NCBI RefSeq assembly: GCF_028693495.1
Contig: NZ_JAQUVG010000025.1
Location: 1-37,300, forward strand
Direction of reading: 5' to 3'
Source of the DNA: Zoogloea sp.
Lineage (GTDB): Bacteria > Pseudomonadota > Gammaproteobacteria > Burkholderiales > Rhodocyclaceae
Length of the DNA: 37,300 nucleotides
In this document: positions 27,191-35,951 of the stretch, one piece after another
How positions within the stretch are numbered: position 1 is the first letter of the stretch
Layout: every line of letters starts with the position of its first letter
Notes under the pieces: model-generated
What the model was told of the DNA's origin: nothing
The model's input: the letters and a program-made list of their open reading frames with translations, nothing else
The model's database searches: none
Position numbers and translations under genes: made by a program

Positions 27191-30100
27191 TTACCCCAAC
27201 TCCCGCAACTCACCGCTGGCCATCAGCAACGCGCTCCGGACCGTACGCCCCGGCCACAGGGCCGAAACCACCCGACGATAGCGCCCGAGTTGGGCACGAT
27301 AGGCATCCATCAGGATTTCATCGGGGTCACCGGTCTTGTAGTCCAGCACCCACAGGCTGTCACCGTCATCCACCAGCCGGTCGATACGTCCTACCCGTCC
27401 AGCCTCGTCAATGAACTCTACCTCATTGCCCGACCAGACATGGCGCGACGGATCGAAGAAGACTGCCAGATCCGGACGATCAAGCAGGGATCGTGCGACT
27501 TCCAGCGCCCTGGGCTCCAGGCCATCCACGTCCAAACCCTCGGTCAGGCGCTCCAGACATAGATGGAAAGCCGTTCCGAAGGCTGCGCCCTCCCCTTCAG
27601 CCTCGTCCAACTGGCGATAACGACCTATGGCTACGGGCTGGCAGACTTCGACGGGTGCCACCCGACCCGGCGCCATTACCTCTTCAGTACGCTCCAGGAC
27701 CAGTGGCAAACTTCCCCAGCTTCCGTCGGTGGCACCCAGGGCTTCCAGGGCCGCACCAATACGCTGCCATGGGCTGGAGCCACCTCCCTCTCTCCCCGGA
27801 GCAATCCCACTGACGAAAAAATACTGGGCCGCCCGGGTGATCGCCACATAAAGAAGATTGAGATCCTCCCGCTCCCGGGCACGCTCCTCGGCAGCAAACA
27901 GGACCTCCCGATGCCTGCCCCGTTCGTCCTTGCGGGTGATCATCGAAAAATGCCTGGGCCGGCTCTCGCCGGGCTGCCAGTCCAGCAAGACCTGATCCAC
28001 ATCTGAACGGGCACTTGCGTGGCGCCCGTCAATCAGCCAGACGATGGGCGCCTCGAGTCCTTTAGCTCCGTGGATGGTCATGATCCGCACCCGCCCCCCA
28101 TCCGCGCCTTCCGCAGCGATGACTCCCTCGTCGGGTGCCTCCTCATCACCAGCCCCATCCAGACGGGCCAGCTCATCAATGAAGCGCGGCAGGCTCGGGT
28201 AACGGCCACCATCCTGGTTCAGTGAAAGGCCTATGAAAGCCTCAAGGTTGGCTCGGACGCCCGCCATCATTGCGGGAGGCACAACCGCCTCATATCGGGC
28301 CACCACATCGGCTTCGTTGTAAATACGGTCCAGCAAATCGTGAACGGGCAAGCGGGCAGCCTGCTCACGCCACCCTGCGAGCAGACGGGCAGCCCGGTTA
28401 AGGGCTTGGCTACCCTTTTCCTCCCCTTCCGCCAACGCCTGCAGGCGCAGCCACCAGGTCTCTTCATTGCGCCCGGCCAACTCCAGCAAATCCTCGTCAC
28501 TGACCCTGAAAAAGGGCGCCCGCAGTGCATGTGCCAAGGATAAATCATCCCCCGGGCTTGCCAGCCATCGGAGCAGCGCTGCCAGATCGGCAGCCTCCAG
28601 GGTTTTCAACAAGCCTCCGCGACTGACGCTAAGGTAAGGAATCCCCGCATCCCGCAGGGCCTGCTCGTACTCAGGCAAGATCCCGCGACGTCGGGTCAGG
28701 ATCAGGATGTCCCCGTAACGGGCGGGCCGGACATCACCCTGATCGTGGATGGCCCACCGCCCCACCATCTCACCGATCCGCCCCGCCAGCAGGCGCGCCT
28801 CTTCCCGGCGCTTCAGATTGTCCTCCTCACGGGGAGGGGTGGTCAGGGGGTCACGAAGCGCCTCCGGCCCATCCATCACGGGCGAGCTCTCTGCCTCTTC
28901 CCCCGGTCCATCACCAGCGAGGGGCAGCACTTCCACCCTCCCGGGTAATCCCTTGCGCACGGACTCCTGAGGACGAAAACCCACGAACGCGGTTTCTTTG
29001 CCAAAAAGGGCATTAACCACATCCACAACCACGGGCGCATTCCGGAAGGTACGGTCATTGGCCAGTCGCTCTGCGCCGAAACGCTCTACCAACCACCCCG
29101 CGGCATGCATGAAGATCCGGTAGTCGGCCCGCCGGAAACGGTAAATGGACTGCTTGGGATCCCCGACAAGGAAAACCCGGGGTGGCGTACCATCCTCACC
29201 ATAGGCATCCAGCCAGGCCACCAGGATCCGCCATTGGAGCGGATTGGTATCCTGGAACTCATCCAGCAGGATCTGTCGGTAACGGGCATCCAGGCGTGCC
29301 TGCAAAAAAGGAGCCTGCTCCGGATCGGACAACAGACGATCCGCATGCCACTCCAGATCCGTGAAATCCATCACCCGTCGCTCCCGCTTGTGCGCATCGA
29401 GGGCCTCCAGAAGGGCACACGCCGCGGTCAGGATGTCCTGATTGAGTGCAAAAATGTGTTCTTCGAGCCTGTTGGCGCAGGCATCCTGCACGCACTCCGT
29501 CAAACGCCCATGTAGCGCCAGCAGGCGCAGCTCCCCTTCGCCACCCAGACGCCTGGCCTGGGCTGCGCTGGCCTTGCAGACCCTGGGCTCGCCCGTTTTG
29601 GTCAGCACCGCATCCCGGATGGCGGCAAAGCGCACATCCCCGTCGCCATGAGCCCATCCGGCTCGCAGGGCGGACGCCCGCCTGCGATCGCTCTCGGTAT
29701 TGGCCTCCAGCAGACTCGTGTAACCTTCCAGATCTTCGTCCAGCCCAGGCAGGGCAAAAAAGGCAGCGATCGCATCTCCGGGCGCACCCACCTCCAGATC
29801 GCGACGCAACTGGCTCAGGGCATCCTCCAGCGTGGCAGCGCCATCATGCAGATAAGCGTGCCACTCAGCCCGCCTGCTCACGAAGGACTGAAGCAACACC
29901 CGGGTCCTGAGCTGGCCCACTTCACCGAACAGACGTATCAGGGCACGCGCCGGCGTGCCCTCTGGTTTGCGGGCACACTCACGGGCGAAGCGAGCCCAGG
30001 CCTCCTCCAGCAAGGGGCCCTCCGCATCGGCCAGACGGTAACCTGCCAGCCCGCTGGCCAGAGGCGCCCCCCCGAGGATGCGGGCAAACCAGCCATGAAA

Positions 30101-30457
30101 GGTGGTGATCGTGATGGGTGGATCGGCAGCAAAAACCGCCTCAAGCAAACCCTGGGCCCGAGGCAGGAGGGCCCGCGCCTCGGCACTGCTCAAGCCACGT
30201 TCAGCCAGGAAATCCAGGGCCTCTTCCTCCCGTAGCACGGCCAGCTGACGCAGCCAGAGGCGCAGACGCTCTTCGATTTCCCGGGCTGCCTTGCGGGTAT
30301 AGGTGATCGCCAGTATTTCCCCGGGCCGGACCCCGGCCAGCAACAGGCGTAACAGACGGGACACCAGCAACCAGGTCTTGCCGCTGCCGGCACAGGCCTC
30401 GACCACGACGCTGCGGGCAGGATCCAGGGCTCTGCGATTACGCTCTTGATGCGTCAT
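27191..30457 (-). CDS. addA: AddA: UvrD/Rep-type helicase-nuclease of double-strand-break repair
   Basis: AddA is the helicase and 3'-strand nuclease subunit of AddAB, which resects DNA ends for RecA. The 1088-residue protein starts at ATG 30457, overlapping the addB stop by four bases; a 13-residue upstream extension is unlikely. Superfamily 1 motifs occur in order: Walker A ACAGSGKT at 21-28, TYTRKAA (motif Ia), DEFQDTNP (motif II, about 399-406), GDPKQSIYRFR (motif III), later RIMTIHGAKGLEAPIVWL (motif V) and YVAITRA (motif VI). The C-terminal RecB-type PD-(D/E)XK nuclease is intact, with GRIDRL and VLDYKTGD near residues 1023-1043 and the QLGRYRRVV helix. Length is a little below the Bacillus AddA. 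Confidence 0.93.
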   Translation of the reverse strand: MTHQERNRRALDPARSVVVEACAGSGKTWLLVSRLLRLLLAGVRPGEILAITYTRKAAREIEERLRLWLRQLAVLREEEALDFLAERGLSSAEARALLPRAQGLLEAVFAADPPITITTFHGWFARILGGAPLASGLAGYRLADAEGPLLEEAWARFARECARKPEGTPARALIRLFGEVGQLRTRVLLQSFVSRRAEWHAYLHDGAATLEDALSQLRRDLEVGAPGDAIAAFFALPGLDEDLEGYTSLLEANTESDRRRASALRAGWAHGDGDVRFAAIRDAVLTKTGEPRVCKASAAQARRLGGEGELRLLALHGRLTECVQDACANRLEEHIFALNQDILTAACALLEALDAHKRERRVMDFTDLEWHADRLLSDPEQAPFLQARLDARYRQILLDEFQDTNPLQWRILVAWLDAYGEDGTPPRVFLVGDPKQSIYRFRRADYRIFMHAAGWLVERFGAERLANDRTFRNAPVVVDVVNALFGKETAFVGFRPQESVRKGLPGRVEVLPLAGDGPGEEAESSPVMDGPEALRDPLTTPPREEDNLKRREEARLLAGRIGEMVGRWAIHDQGDVRPARYGDILILTRRRGILPEYEQALRDAGIPYLSVSRGGLLKTLEAADLAALLRWLASPGDDLSLAHALRAPFFRVSDEDLLELAGRNEETWWLRLQALAEGEEKGSQALNRAARLLAGWREQAARLPVHDLLDRIYNEADVVARYEAVVPPAMMAGVRANLEAFIGLSLNQDGGRYPSLPRFIDELARLDGAGDEEAPDEGVIAAEGADGGRVRIMTIHGAKGLEAPIVWLIDGRHASARSDVDQVLLDWQPGESRPRHFSMITRKDERGRHREVLFAAEERAREREDLNLLYVAITRAAQYFFVSGIAPGREGGGSSPWQRIGAALEALGATDGSWGSLPLVLERTEEVMAPGRVAPVEVCQPVAIGRYRQLDEAEGEGAAFGTAFHLCLERLTEGLDVDGLEPRALEVARSLLDRPDLAVFFDPSRHVWSGNEVEFIDEAGRVGRIDRLVDDGDSLWVLDYKTGDPDEILMDAYRAQLGRYRRVVSALWPGRTVRSALLMASGELRELG

Positions 30458-33123
30458 GGATGAAAATCCTTGCGGCACAGGCCGCGCATTTCGCAATGGG
30501 CACAGGCACTACCGTTGGCGGGCAGCGGCGCTCCTCCCCGCAGGGCATCGAAGAGGGCCAGCAGCCGGGACTGCTGAGCCGCGGCAGACACCGCAAGATC
30601 CGCCAGCGGCGCTGTTCCTACCGTCTCGTCGTCCAGGGCCACATAGGCTGCCTCGGCAGTTTCGCCCCCCTGGAGCAGGGCATAGACCGCCAACTGCACA
30701 TCATCCGGATTCCTGGCCTGGATCTGCAGGGACCGAAGGCTGCGGGACTTGTAGTCGAGCACGGCTGCACGGCCATCCTCCTGGCGGTCCAGCCGGTCAA
30801 GGCGGCCATACAGTCGCAGAGCGCTGCCATCGGACAGAATGAGTTCCCGCTCCCGCTTGAGTTCGGCCGCAGCGAAAAACCAGCCATCGGATTCGCGACT
30901 ACGCTGCCACTCGATGTAGGCCGCCACCCTGACCATCCAGCGGGAAAACCAGGCATGTTCAAGGAAATTCCGGGCAAGCGCCGGGCCGAACACCCTCCGG
31001 CTTTCCTCTTCCAGGGCCGCCACCAGAACCTCGTCTGACTGGTTGCCAAGCCGGGGAAAGCGGCCATGAAAGGCCTGCAAGACGCTGTGAATCATCTGAC
31101 CATAGTCCGATTTTTCGAGAGCTTCGCTGACCTCTTCGCTTTCCCCCAACCCCAAAACATGACGCGCAAAGTACTGGTAAGGGCAGCCAATCAGACTGGC
31201 CAGAGCGCTGGCAGAGATCCGCCCCGGCACCTGGGCGCTCGTCAGCGAAGGCGCCGGGATGTCCTGGAATTCTTGGTCGGGAGGCCGAACGGGCAGACGG
31301 GGAGCCGGCCTCATCAGGTCGTCGTTGAAGAGCTCTTTATGGGCCAGGGAAAGAAGCTCGATGCTGTCATTGGGCAGCAGGATCTCCCCATCCCGAAGAT
31401 GCTGCCAGACAAAAACCACCTCGTCAGAAAAGGCGATCAGACTGGCCAGATCATCCACCAAGCGGGACCGGGCATCCGCCCTGCCAGGCAACCCCAGCTC
31501 CGCCCGGACCGCTTCGTGAGCAAAGACCGGTCGTTTGTCCTCGGGAGCCAGGTTGTCCACATCGGCGCCAATCACGACTGCCGCCTCGAACCGGCGAAGG
31601 CGGGCGGCTGCCAGGTGCGTCATCACCACGGGACTCTCCACCGTACGCGGACGGTACATGGCAGACTCCAGCTCTCGATTAAGCCAGTCACGCCATTCGA
31701 AGAAATCCAGGCATCCCCGCTCCTCGGCCAGCTCGCTCCGTCGAGTCTCCATCCAGGCCAGCAACTCCGCACCAGCTCCGTCGGCCTGCAACAAGGGCAT
31801 CACTCCCAGGACCGTCAGACTGTCTGCCAGACGCTGCAGCCACAGGGAGGGACTGGCGGCCGAACGGGGTAGCGCGTCCCGGGCCTGGAGGACGGGGGCA
31901 AGGCAACGGGTGATCGACGCATCTGCCAGGGCTGCAGCAGCCTCCAGCCCCGAGGCAAGGTCATGCCGCGCATAAAGCGCCGCCAGGGCCTCGATACCTG
32001 CCTCACGTTCAGTTTCGTCCTGCCCCCCCATGAAAGGCGACTTGAGCAGATCCAGCACATCCCTGTGATAACCATCGCTGGCCAGAACTTCCAGCCAGGC
32101 ATCCACCAGGGACGCAGCCCGGGTGGTAGAGAGTTTCCAGCCTGTTTCGTCCTCCACCAGGACACCATCCCGCTCAAGCAGGGCCCGCGCCCGGCGGGCC
32201 GCCACCCGGTCGGCAGCAACCAGGGCGATCCGCTGGCGCCCCGCTGCCAGCCAGCGACGCACGCAAACAACGACAGCCTCCGCCTGTTGCTCCAGGCTCT
32301 GAGTGGCCATCAAGGCCACCCGACTCGTCAAGGCCACCGCATCACTGACAGACACAAGACGCCGGGCCAGGGGCGCGGGATCGAGGGATGCAGGCCAGGC
32401 CGCATTCAGGGTGAGCATCACCGGATCCACGGCCAGACTCCGGTCGGGAACAAACACCGTCACAGGCACCTTCTCGGCGCAGGCGTGGAACAGACGCCGC
32501 TCGAAAGGCCCCGGCGCACCTTCAGCAATCACGTACAAGGGACGGGTAAGGGAACAGGCCCAGTCAGACCCGGCAAGAAGGCGGGCTGCAGCCCTGGACG
32601 GGAGTCCCTGACCGTCCGCCAGCCAGAGGGCATGGACCAGGCGAGCCTCGAAACGCAGGGGCTCGTCGGCCTTCAGTTGATAAGCTGCCGCCAGTTGCTC
32701 CCGAAACTGGTCTTCACTCCCGGGCAGGCCGAGACCATGCAGGGTCAGCTCATCAAACAGGGCGATCAGCTCCTCGCAGATCCCCCACAAGCTCCCCTCG
32801 TCCAACCACTGCCTATCCTTCAATGCCTGATAAAGGCCAAGCAATCTCCGGGAGCCCGCCATCTGAGCCTGCCGGACAAGCCAGGGCGCCAAGGCCGCAG
32901 GCAGGGTCTGCATCGGCGGTACCAGGACGGGGCCGCCAGCCCGTGCCGCCATAGCCATCCTGAAATCCCGGGCCAGCAGCAGGTTTGGCAGGATCAGGCT
33001 GACTTTAGAACGGCATGTGGTATCCGGTTCCGCCTTCAGCAACGCCTCTGCGCAGGCCGAAACGAAATCGCCCCCCGAACGGAGGGCGATGTAGACCGGC
33101 TCGCCGCCACTCACGGCTGCCAT
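30454..33123 (-). CDS. addB: AddB: iron-sulfur nuclease subunit of AddAB
   Basis: AddB is the partner of AddA; it carries a second RecB-type nuclease stapled by a [4Fe-4S] cluster, and a helicase-like core used in recombination hotspot recognition. The 889-residue protein shows the cluster cysteines C647 (IGCPYQYFARHVLG) and C874, C877 and C883 at the C-terminus (CxxCxxxxxC). The nuclease motif has H679, D776 (GRLDRLD) and D790-K792 (VLDYKS) with a downstream QLAVYALL helix. The N-terminus lacks the Walker A loop (GxxGxGKT) that AddB of Bacillus keeps, and the protein is shorter than typical (about 1,000 or more). It follows fdxA by four bases and overlaps addA by four, so all three are co-translated. 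Confidence 0.9.
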   Translation of the reverse strand: MAAVSGGEPVYIALRSGGDFVSACAEALLKAEPDTTCRSKVSLILPNLLLARDFRMAMAARAGGPVLVPPMQTLPAALAPWLVRQAQMAGSRRLLGLYQALKDRQWLDEGSLWGICEELIALFDELTLHGLGLPGSEDQFREQLAAAYQLKADEPLRFEARLVHALWLADGQGLPSRAAARLLAGSDWACSLTRPLYVIAEGAPGPFERRLFHACAEKVPVTVFVPDRSLAVDPVMLTLNAAWPASLDPAPLARRLVSVSDAVALTSRVALMATQSLEQQAEAVVVCVRRWLAAGRQRIALVAADRVAARRARALLERDGVLVEDETGWKLSTTRAASLVDAWLEVLASDGYHRDVLDLLKSPFMGGQDETEREAGIEALAALYARHDLASGLEAAAALADASITRCLAPVLQARDALPRSAASPSLWLQRLADSLTVLGVMPLLQADGAGAELLAWMETRRSELAEERGCLDFFEWRDWLNRELESAMYRPRTVESPVVMTHLAAARLRRFEAAVVIGADVDNLAPEDKRPVFAHEAVRAELGLPGRADARSRLVDDLASLIAFSDEVVFVWQHLRDGEILLPNDSIELLSLAHKELFNDDLMRPAPRLPVRPPDQEFQDIPAPSLTSAQVPGRISASALASLIGCPYQYFARHVLGLGESEEVSEALEKSDYGQMIHSVLQAFHGRFPRLGNQSDEVLVAALEEESRRVFGPALARNFLEHAWFSRWMVRVAAYIEWQRSRESDGWFFAAAELKRERELILSDGSALRLYGRLDRLDRQEDGRAAVLDYKSRSLRSLQIQARNPDDVQLAVYALLQGGETAEAAYVALDDETVGTAPLADLAVSAAAQQSRLLALFDALRGGAPLPANGSACAHCEMRGLCRKDFHP

Positions 33124-33127
33124 TCAC

Positions 33128-33451
33128 TCAGCGCTCGAGATGCTGCAGCTTGTCCTTTACTCCACGCCACTGATCCGCATCTGACGGAGGGTCCTTGCGC
33201 TCGACGATCGGCACCCATTTGGCAGCAAGCTCTGCGTTGAGGGCGATGAACGCCTGCTGATCCGCCGGGACATCATCCTCGGCAAAAATGGCTTCCGCCG
33301 GGCACTCGGCCACACATAGGGTGCAGTCGATGCATTCATCGGGATCGATCACCAGAAAGTTGGGGCCTTCGCGGAAACAATCCACAGGACACACATCGAC
33401 ACAGTCGGTGTATTTGCAGCGAATGCAGTTTTCGGTGACGACATAGGCCAT
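33128..33451 (-). CDS. fdxA: Seven-iron ferredoxin (FdxA type)
   Basis: A 107-residue ferredoxin that closely resembles Azotobacter ferredoxin I. The cysteine pattern fits one [3Fe-4S] cluster (C9, C17, C50) and one [4Fe-4S] cluster (C21, C40, C43, C46), with extra C12 and C25. The C-terminal half ends with the [15 protein letters not shown] tail that the Azotobacter protein also carries. A GAGGAG-type site lies about nine bases before the ATG at 33451; a longer frame upstream is not used. It is the first gene of the fdxA-addB-addA unit. In Azotobacter FdI is linked to control of an NADPH-ferredoxin reductase and oxidative stress; no such partner is next to it here. Confidence 0.95.
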   Translation of the reverse strand: MAYVVTENCIRCKYTDCVDVCPVDCFREGPNFLVIDPDECIDCTLCVAECPAEAIFAEDDVPADQQAFIALNAELAAKWVPIVERKDPPSDADQWRGVKDKLQHLER

Positions 33452-33795
33452 GGGAAATCTCGCTCCTCTCTGGGCTGGCCGTGCCGCACCGGGCAAAAGG
33501 CGGGCAGGCCGTATCTAATGGGATCTGAAGCCTGCAATATACTCCATTACCCCCGTGGCGCTGATATCGTGAGAGCCCGAAACTCGGATGGCGAGGTTCG
33601 ACCTTGGACCTGCGTTCAACCATTCCACCCTGGCGCAGCACGGCAACGGAAAGAGACAAAAGCGCTTTTCTTGCCCCTGATTATTCGCTAGCATCTAGCA
33701 ACATTCATCCTTATCGGCGAAATTGCGCAGCCAGCTTTCGCTGGTGCACGACCCCTCCCCGGCAACACCCATAAATCCCCTTAATGCGAGGAATC
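33452..33795. other. Divergent intergenic region between fdxA and trxA
   Basis: A 344-base stretch between two divergent genes, with no supported ORF. It holds an AT-rich TATATT-like -10 candidate for fdxA (33536-33541, minus), with a poor -35; an inverted pair GCAGGC/GCCTGC (33504-33509 and 33530-33535) in the fdxA leader; a perfect 12-bp palindrome at 33658-33669; a CCAGC-TTTC-GCTGG hairpin (33731-33744) in the trxA leader; and a GAGGA site before trxA. No consensus trxA promoter was found by eye. Confidence 0.6.
33658..33669. promoter_or_regulatory. 12-bp perfect palindrome, possible operator
   Basis: AAAAGCGCTTTT reads the same on both strands and lies midway between the divergent fdxA and trxA genes, about 127 bases upstream of the trxA ATG. 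The symmetry and position suggest a dimeric-regulator site, but the regulator is unknown and chance cannot be excluded. Confidence 0.35.
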
Positions 33796-34122
33796 ATGAG
33801 CGAACATATCCATTACGTCACCGATGCGAACTTCGACACCGAAGTTCTGCAATCCACCAGCCCCGTGCTGGTCGATTACTGGGCTGAGTGGTGTGGTCCC
33901 TGCAAAATGATTGCGCCGATCCTGGACGAAGTGGCCAAGGAATACAATGGCAAACTTAAGGTCGCCAAGCTCAACATCGACGAAAACCAGGAAACGCCGG
34001 CCAAGTACGGCATCCGCGGCATCCCCACCCTGATGCTGTTCAAGGGCGGAAACATCGAGGCCACCAAGGTCGGGGCCCTGTCCAAGTCCCAGCTGGCTGC
34101 CTTCATTGACAGCCACCTTTAA
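33796..34122 (+). CDS. trxA: Thioredoxin
   Basis: Cytoplasmic thioredoxin that reduces protein disulfides with electrons from thioredoxin reductase. The active site is W32-C33-G34-P35-C36 (WAEWCGPCK), the cis-proline is P77 (GIPTLMLF), and the 108-residue length matches Escherichia coli TrxA. The ATG at 33796 is chosen because GAGGA sits just before it; an ATG four codons upstream has no ribosome site. It is followed by a strong hairpin terminator and then rho, the same trxA-rho order as in many gamma- and betaproteobacteria. Confidence 0.97.
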   Translation: MSEHIHYVTDANFDTEVLQSTSPVLVDYWAEWCGPCKMIAPILDEVAKEYNGKLKVAKLNIDENQETPAKYGIRGIPTLMLFKGGNIEATKVGALSKSQLAAFIDSHL

Positions 34123-34157
34123 TCGAGCTACCCTCACAAACCAGATAAGCAGTCTCT

Positions 34158-34199
34158 AACGGCGTCCCGGGGCCCTCCCAAAGCACCCCCGACGCCGTT
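34158..34199 (+). terminator. Intrinsic terminator after trxA
   Basis: AACGGCGTC (34158-34166) pairs with GACGCCGTT (34191-34199). The 24-base loop can fold further, with GGGG against CCCC. A TTTTA run follows. It should end most trxA transcripts before rho. Confidence 0.75.
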
Positions 34200-34256
34200 T
34201 TACAGTTCCAGCAATTCTGCTGCGCAAACTGCTGTCGTACTTGTTCGATAGTCCGG

Positions 34257-34296
34257 CATCCCACCTTCCAATTCTTTCCCCCCTCCCCTGCCAGCC
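34257..34296 (+). promoter_or_regulatory. C-rich, G-poor rho leader, possible rut site
   Basis: The 40 bases before the rho ATG contain 23 C, 10 T, 5 A and only 2 G. Such unstructured, C-rich and G-poor RNA is the hallmark of Rho utilisation sites. In Escherichia coli rho is autoregulated by Rho-dependent termination in its own leader. The base counts are direct; the rut function is inferred. Confidence 0.45.
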
Positions 34297-35556
34297 ATGC
34301 ATCTTTCGGAGCTCAAGTCTCTCCACGTCGGGCAACTGCTCGAAATGGCCATTGTCAATGAAATCGAAGGCGCCAACCGCCTGCGCAAGCAGGAGCTCGT
34401 CTTTGCGCTCCTCAGGAACCGCGCCAAAAAAGGCGAGCCCATCTACGGCGATGGCGTGATGGAGATCCTGCCGGACGGCTTCGGCTTCCTGCGCTCCCCC
34501 GACACTTCCTACCTAGCTGGCACCGACGACATCTACGTCTCCCCGAGCCAGATCCGCCGCTTCAACCTGCACACGGGCGACACAGTGGAGGGCGAGATCC
34601 GCACGCCAAAGGACGGCGAACGTTACTTCGCGCTGGTAAAAGTGGACAAGGTCAACTTCGAGCCTCCAGAAGCGTCCAAACACAAGATCCTGTTCGAAAA
34701 CCTGACCCCGCTGCATCCCAACGAGTGCCTGAAGCTGGAACGGGACATCCGCGGCGAGGAAAACATCACCTCCCGGGTGATTGACATGATCGCACCTATC
34801 GGCAAGGGCCAGCGCGGCCTGCTGGTGGCCCCGCCCAAGAGCGGCAAAACAGTGATGCTCCAGCACATCGCTCACTCCATCACCTCCAACCACCCCGATG
34901 TGGTGGTGATCGTGCTGCTCATTGATGAGCGCCCGGAGGAAGTGACAGAAATGCAGCGTTCGGTAAAGGGTGAAGTGGTTGCCTCCACTTTCGACGAACC
35001 CGCTATCCGGCACGTCCAGGTGGCCGAAATGGTCATCGAGAAAGCCAAGCGCCTGGTCGAGCACAAGCGGGATGTGGTGATCCTGCTGGACTCCCTCACC
35101 CGCCTGGCCCGCGCCTACAACACCGTGGTGCCAGCCTCCGGCAAGGTGCTGACCGGCGGGGTGGACGCCAATGCCCTGCAAAAACCGAAGCGTTTCTTCG
35201 GTGCAGCCCGCAACGTGGAGGAAGGGGGGTCGCTGACCATCATCGCCACGGCCCTGATCGACACCGGCAGCCGGATGGACGATGTGATCTACGAAGAGTT
35301 CAAGGGCACCGGCAATATGGAAATCCACCTGGATCGCCGCATGGCTGAGAAGCGTGTTTATCCGGCCATCAACGTCAACCGCTCGGGCACTCGCCGCGAG
35401 GAGTTGCTGCTCAAGTCCGACATCCTTCAAAAAGTCTGGGTTCTCCGCAAGCTGCTCTATGGCATGGACGACATTGATGCAATGGAATTCCTCCTTGACA
35501 AGATCAGGGCCACCAAGAGCAATGGAGAGTTCTTTGACGCCATGCGTCGCGGATAA
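34297..35556 (+). CDS. rho: Transcription termination factor Rho
   Basis: Rho is the hexameric RNA helicase that ends transcription at C-rich sites. The 419-residue protein starts [18 protein letters not shown]. It has the N-terminal RNA-binding OSB-fold with GFGFLR at 61-66, the Walker A loop [10 protein letters not shown] around 176-185, the Walker B strand [15 protein letters not shown], and the [24 protein letters not shown] segment that contains the Q-loop. The C-terminal part ends MRRG. Length and sequence are strongly conserved. No good ribosome site precedes the ATG; the leader is instead very rich in C. A 3' hairpin follows. Confidence 0.98.
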   Translation: MHLSELKSLHVGQLLEMAIVNEIEGANRLRKQELVFALLRNRAKKGEPIYGDGVMEILPDGFGFLRSPDTSYLAGTDDIYVSPSQIRRFNLHTGDTVEGEIRTPKDGERYFALVKVDKVNFEPPEASKHKILFENLTPLHPNECLKLERDIRGEENITSRVIDMIAPIGKGQRGLLVAPPKSGKTVMLQHIAHSITSNHPDVVVIVLLIDERPEEVTEMQRSVKGEVVASTFDEPAIRHVQVAEMVIEKAKRLVEHKRDVVILLDSLTRLARAYNTVVPASGKVLTGGVDANALQKPKRFFGAARNVEEGGSLTIIATALIDTGSRMDDVIYEEFKGTGNMEIHLDRRMAEKRVYPAINVNRSGTRREELLLKSDILQKVWVLRKLLYGMDDIDAMEFLLDKIRATKSNGEFFDAMRRG

Positions 35557-35577
35557 CTGCTCCCTACCTCAGGCCCC

Positions 35578-35604
35578 AGGACGCCACCTTCCCGGTGGCG
35601 TCCT
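35578..35604 (+). terminator. Hairpin terminator after rho
   Basis: AGGACGCCACC (35578-35588) and GGTGGCGTCCT (35594-35604) form a perfect 11-bp stem with a 5-base loop. The following bases, GCTTTCC, contain only a short T run, so termination may be partial. Confidence 0.7.
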
Positions 35605-35657
35605 GCTTTCCGGCACGGGACGACACGAAAGTGCTGGTTCCCCGATCGTTCAACCAT

Positions 35658-35670
35658 TACAATCCCGGCC
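35658..35670 (+). promoter_or_regulatory. -10 element and GC discriminator of the tRNA-Leu promoter
   Basis: TACAAT (35658-35663, 5 of 6 matches to TATAAT) lies 12 bases before the tRNA 5' end. It is followed by the GC-rich CCCGGCC (35664-35670), the discriminator type linked to stringent control of stable RNA promoters. No good -35 box is seen at the usual distance. Confidence 0.45.
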
Positions 35671-35674
35671 TTGT

Positions 35675-35759
35675 GCGGACGTGGCGAAATTGGTAGACGC
35701 ACCAGATTTAGGTTCTGGCGCCGCAAGGTGTGGGGGTTCGAGTCCCTTCGTCCGCACCA
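35675..35759 (+). tRNA. tRNA-Leu, anticodon UAG
   Basis: A complete class II tRNA. The acceptor stem is GCGGACG (35675-35681) with CGTCCGC (35749-35755), followed by discriminator A and an encoded CCA (35757-35759). The anticodon stem CCAGA/TCTGG encloses TTTAGGT, so the anticodon is TAG (DNA), reading CUN leucine codons. The D-loop TTGGTAGA and T-arm GGGGGTTCGAGTCCC are normal, and a long variable arm (CGCCGCAAGGTG) is as expected for leucine. Position just after rho is common. Confidence 0.97.
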
Positions 35760-35951
35760 TTCCACTGGCGCCTCTTGCTGCGCACTCACCCCGGCCCAGT
35801 GTTCTCAAAGCCTTTATCTTTACAGGCACATGGCGTCACAAGGGCAATCATGGCATCGTGATGACGGGATGTGCTTCGGCAGACATCCTGAACGATGGGT
35901 GGCTCCCCCCAGCCTCTTGCCCCTCCGCCGACAGCCCGGGAGAATCTGCTG
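35760..35951 (+). other. Non-coding gap between tRNA-Leu and the ABC1 kinase
   Basis: These 192 bases have no supported gene. An AT-rich patch (TTTATCTTTACAGG, near 35813) could hold a promoter for the downstream gene, but no convincing -35/-10 pair is seen. Short plus-strand frames in the region lack ribosome sites. Confidence 0.4.
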
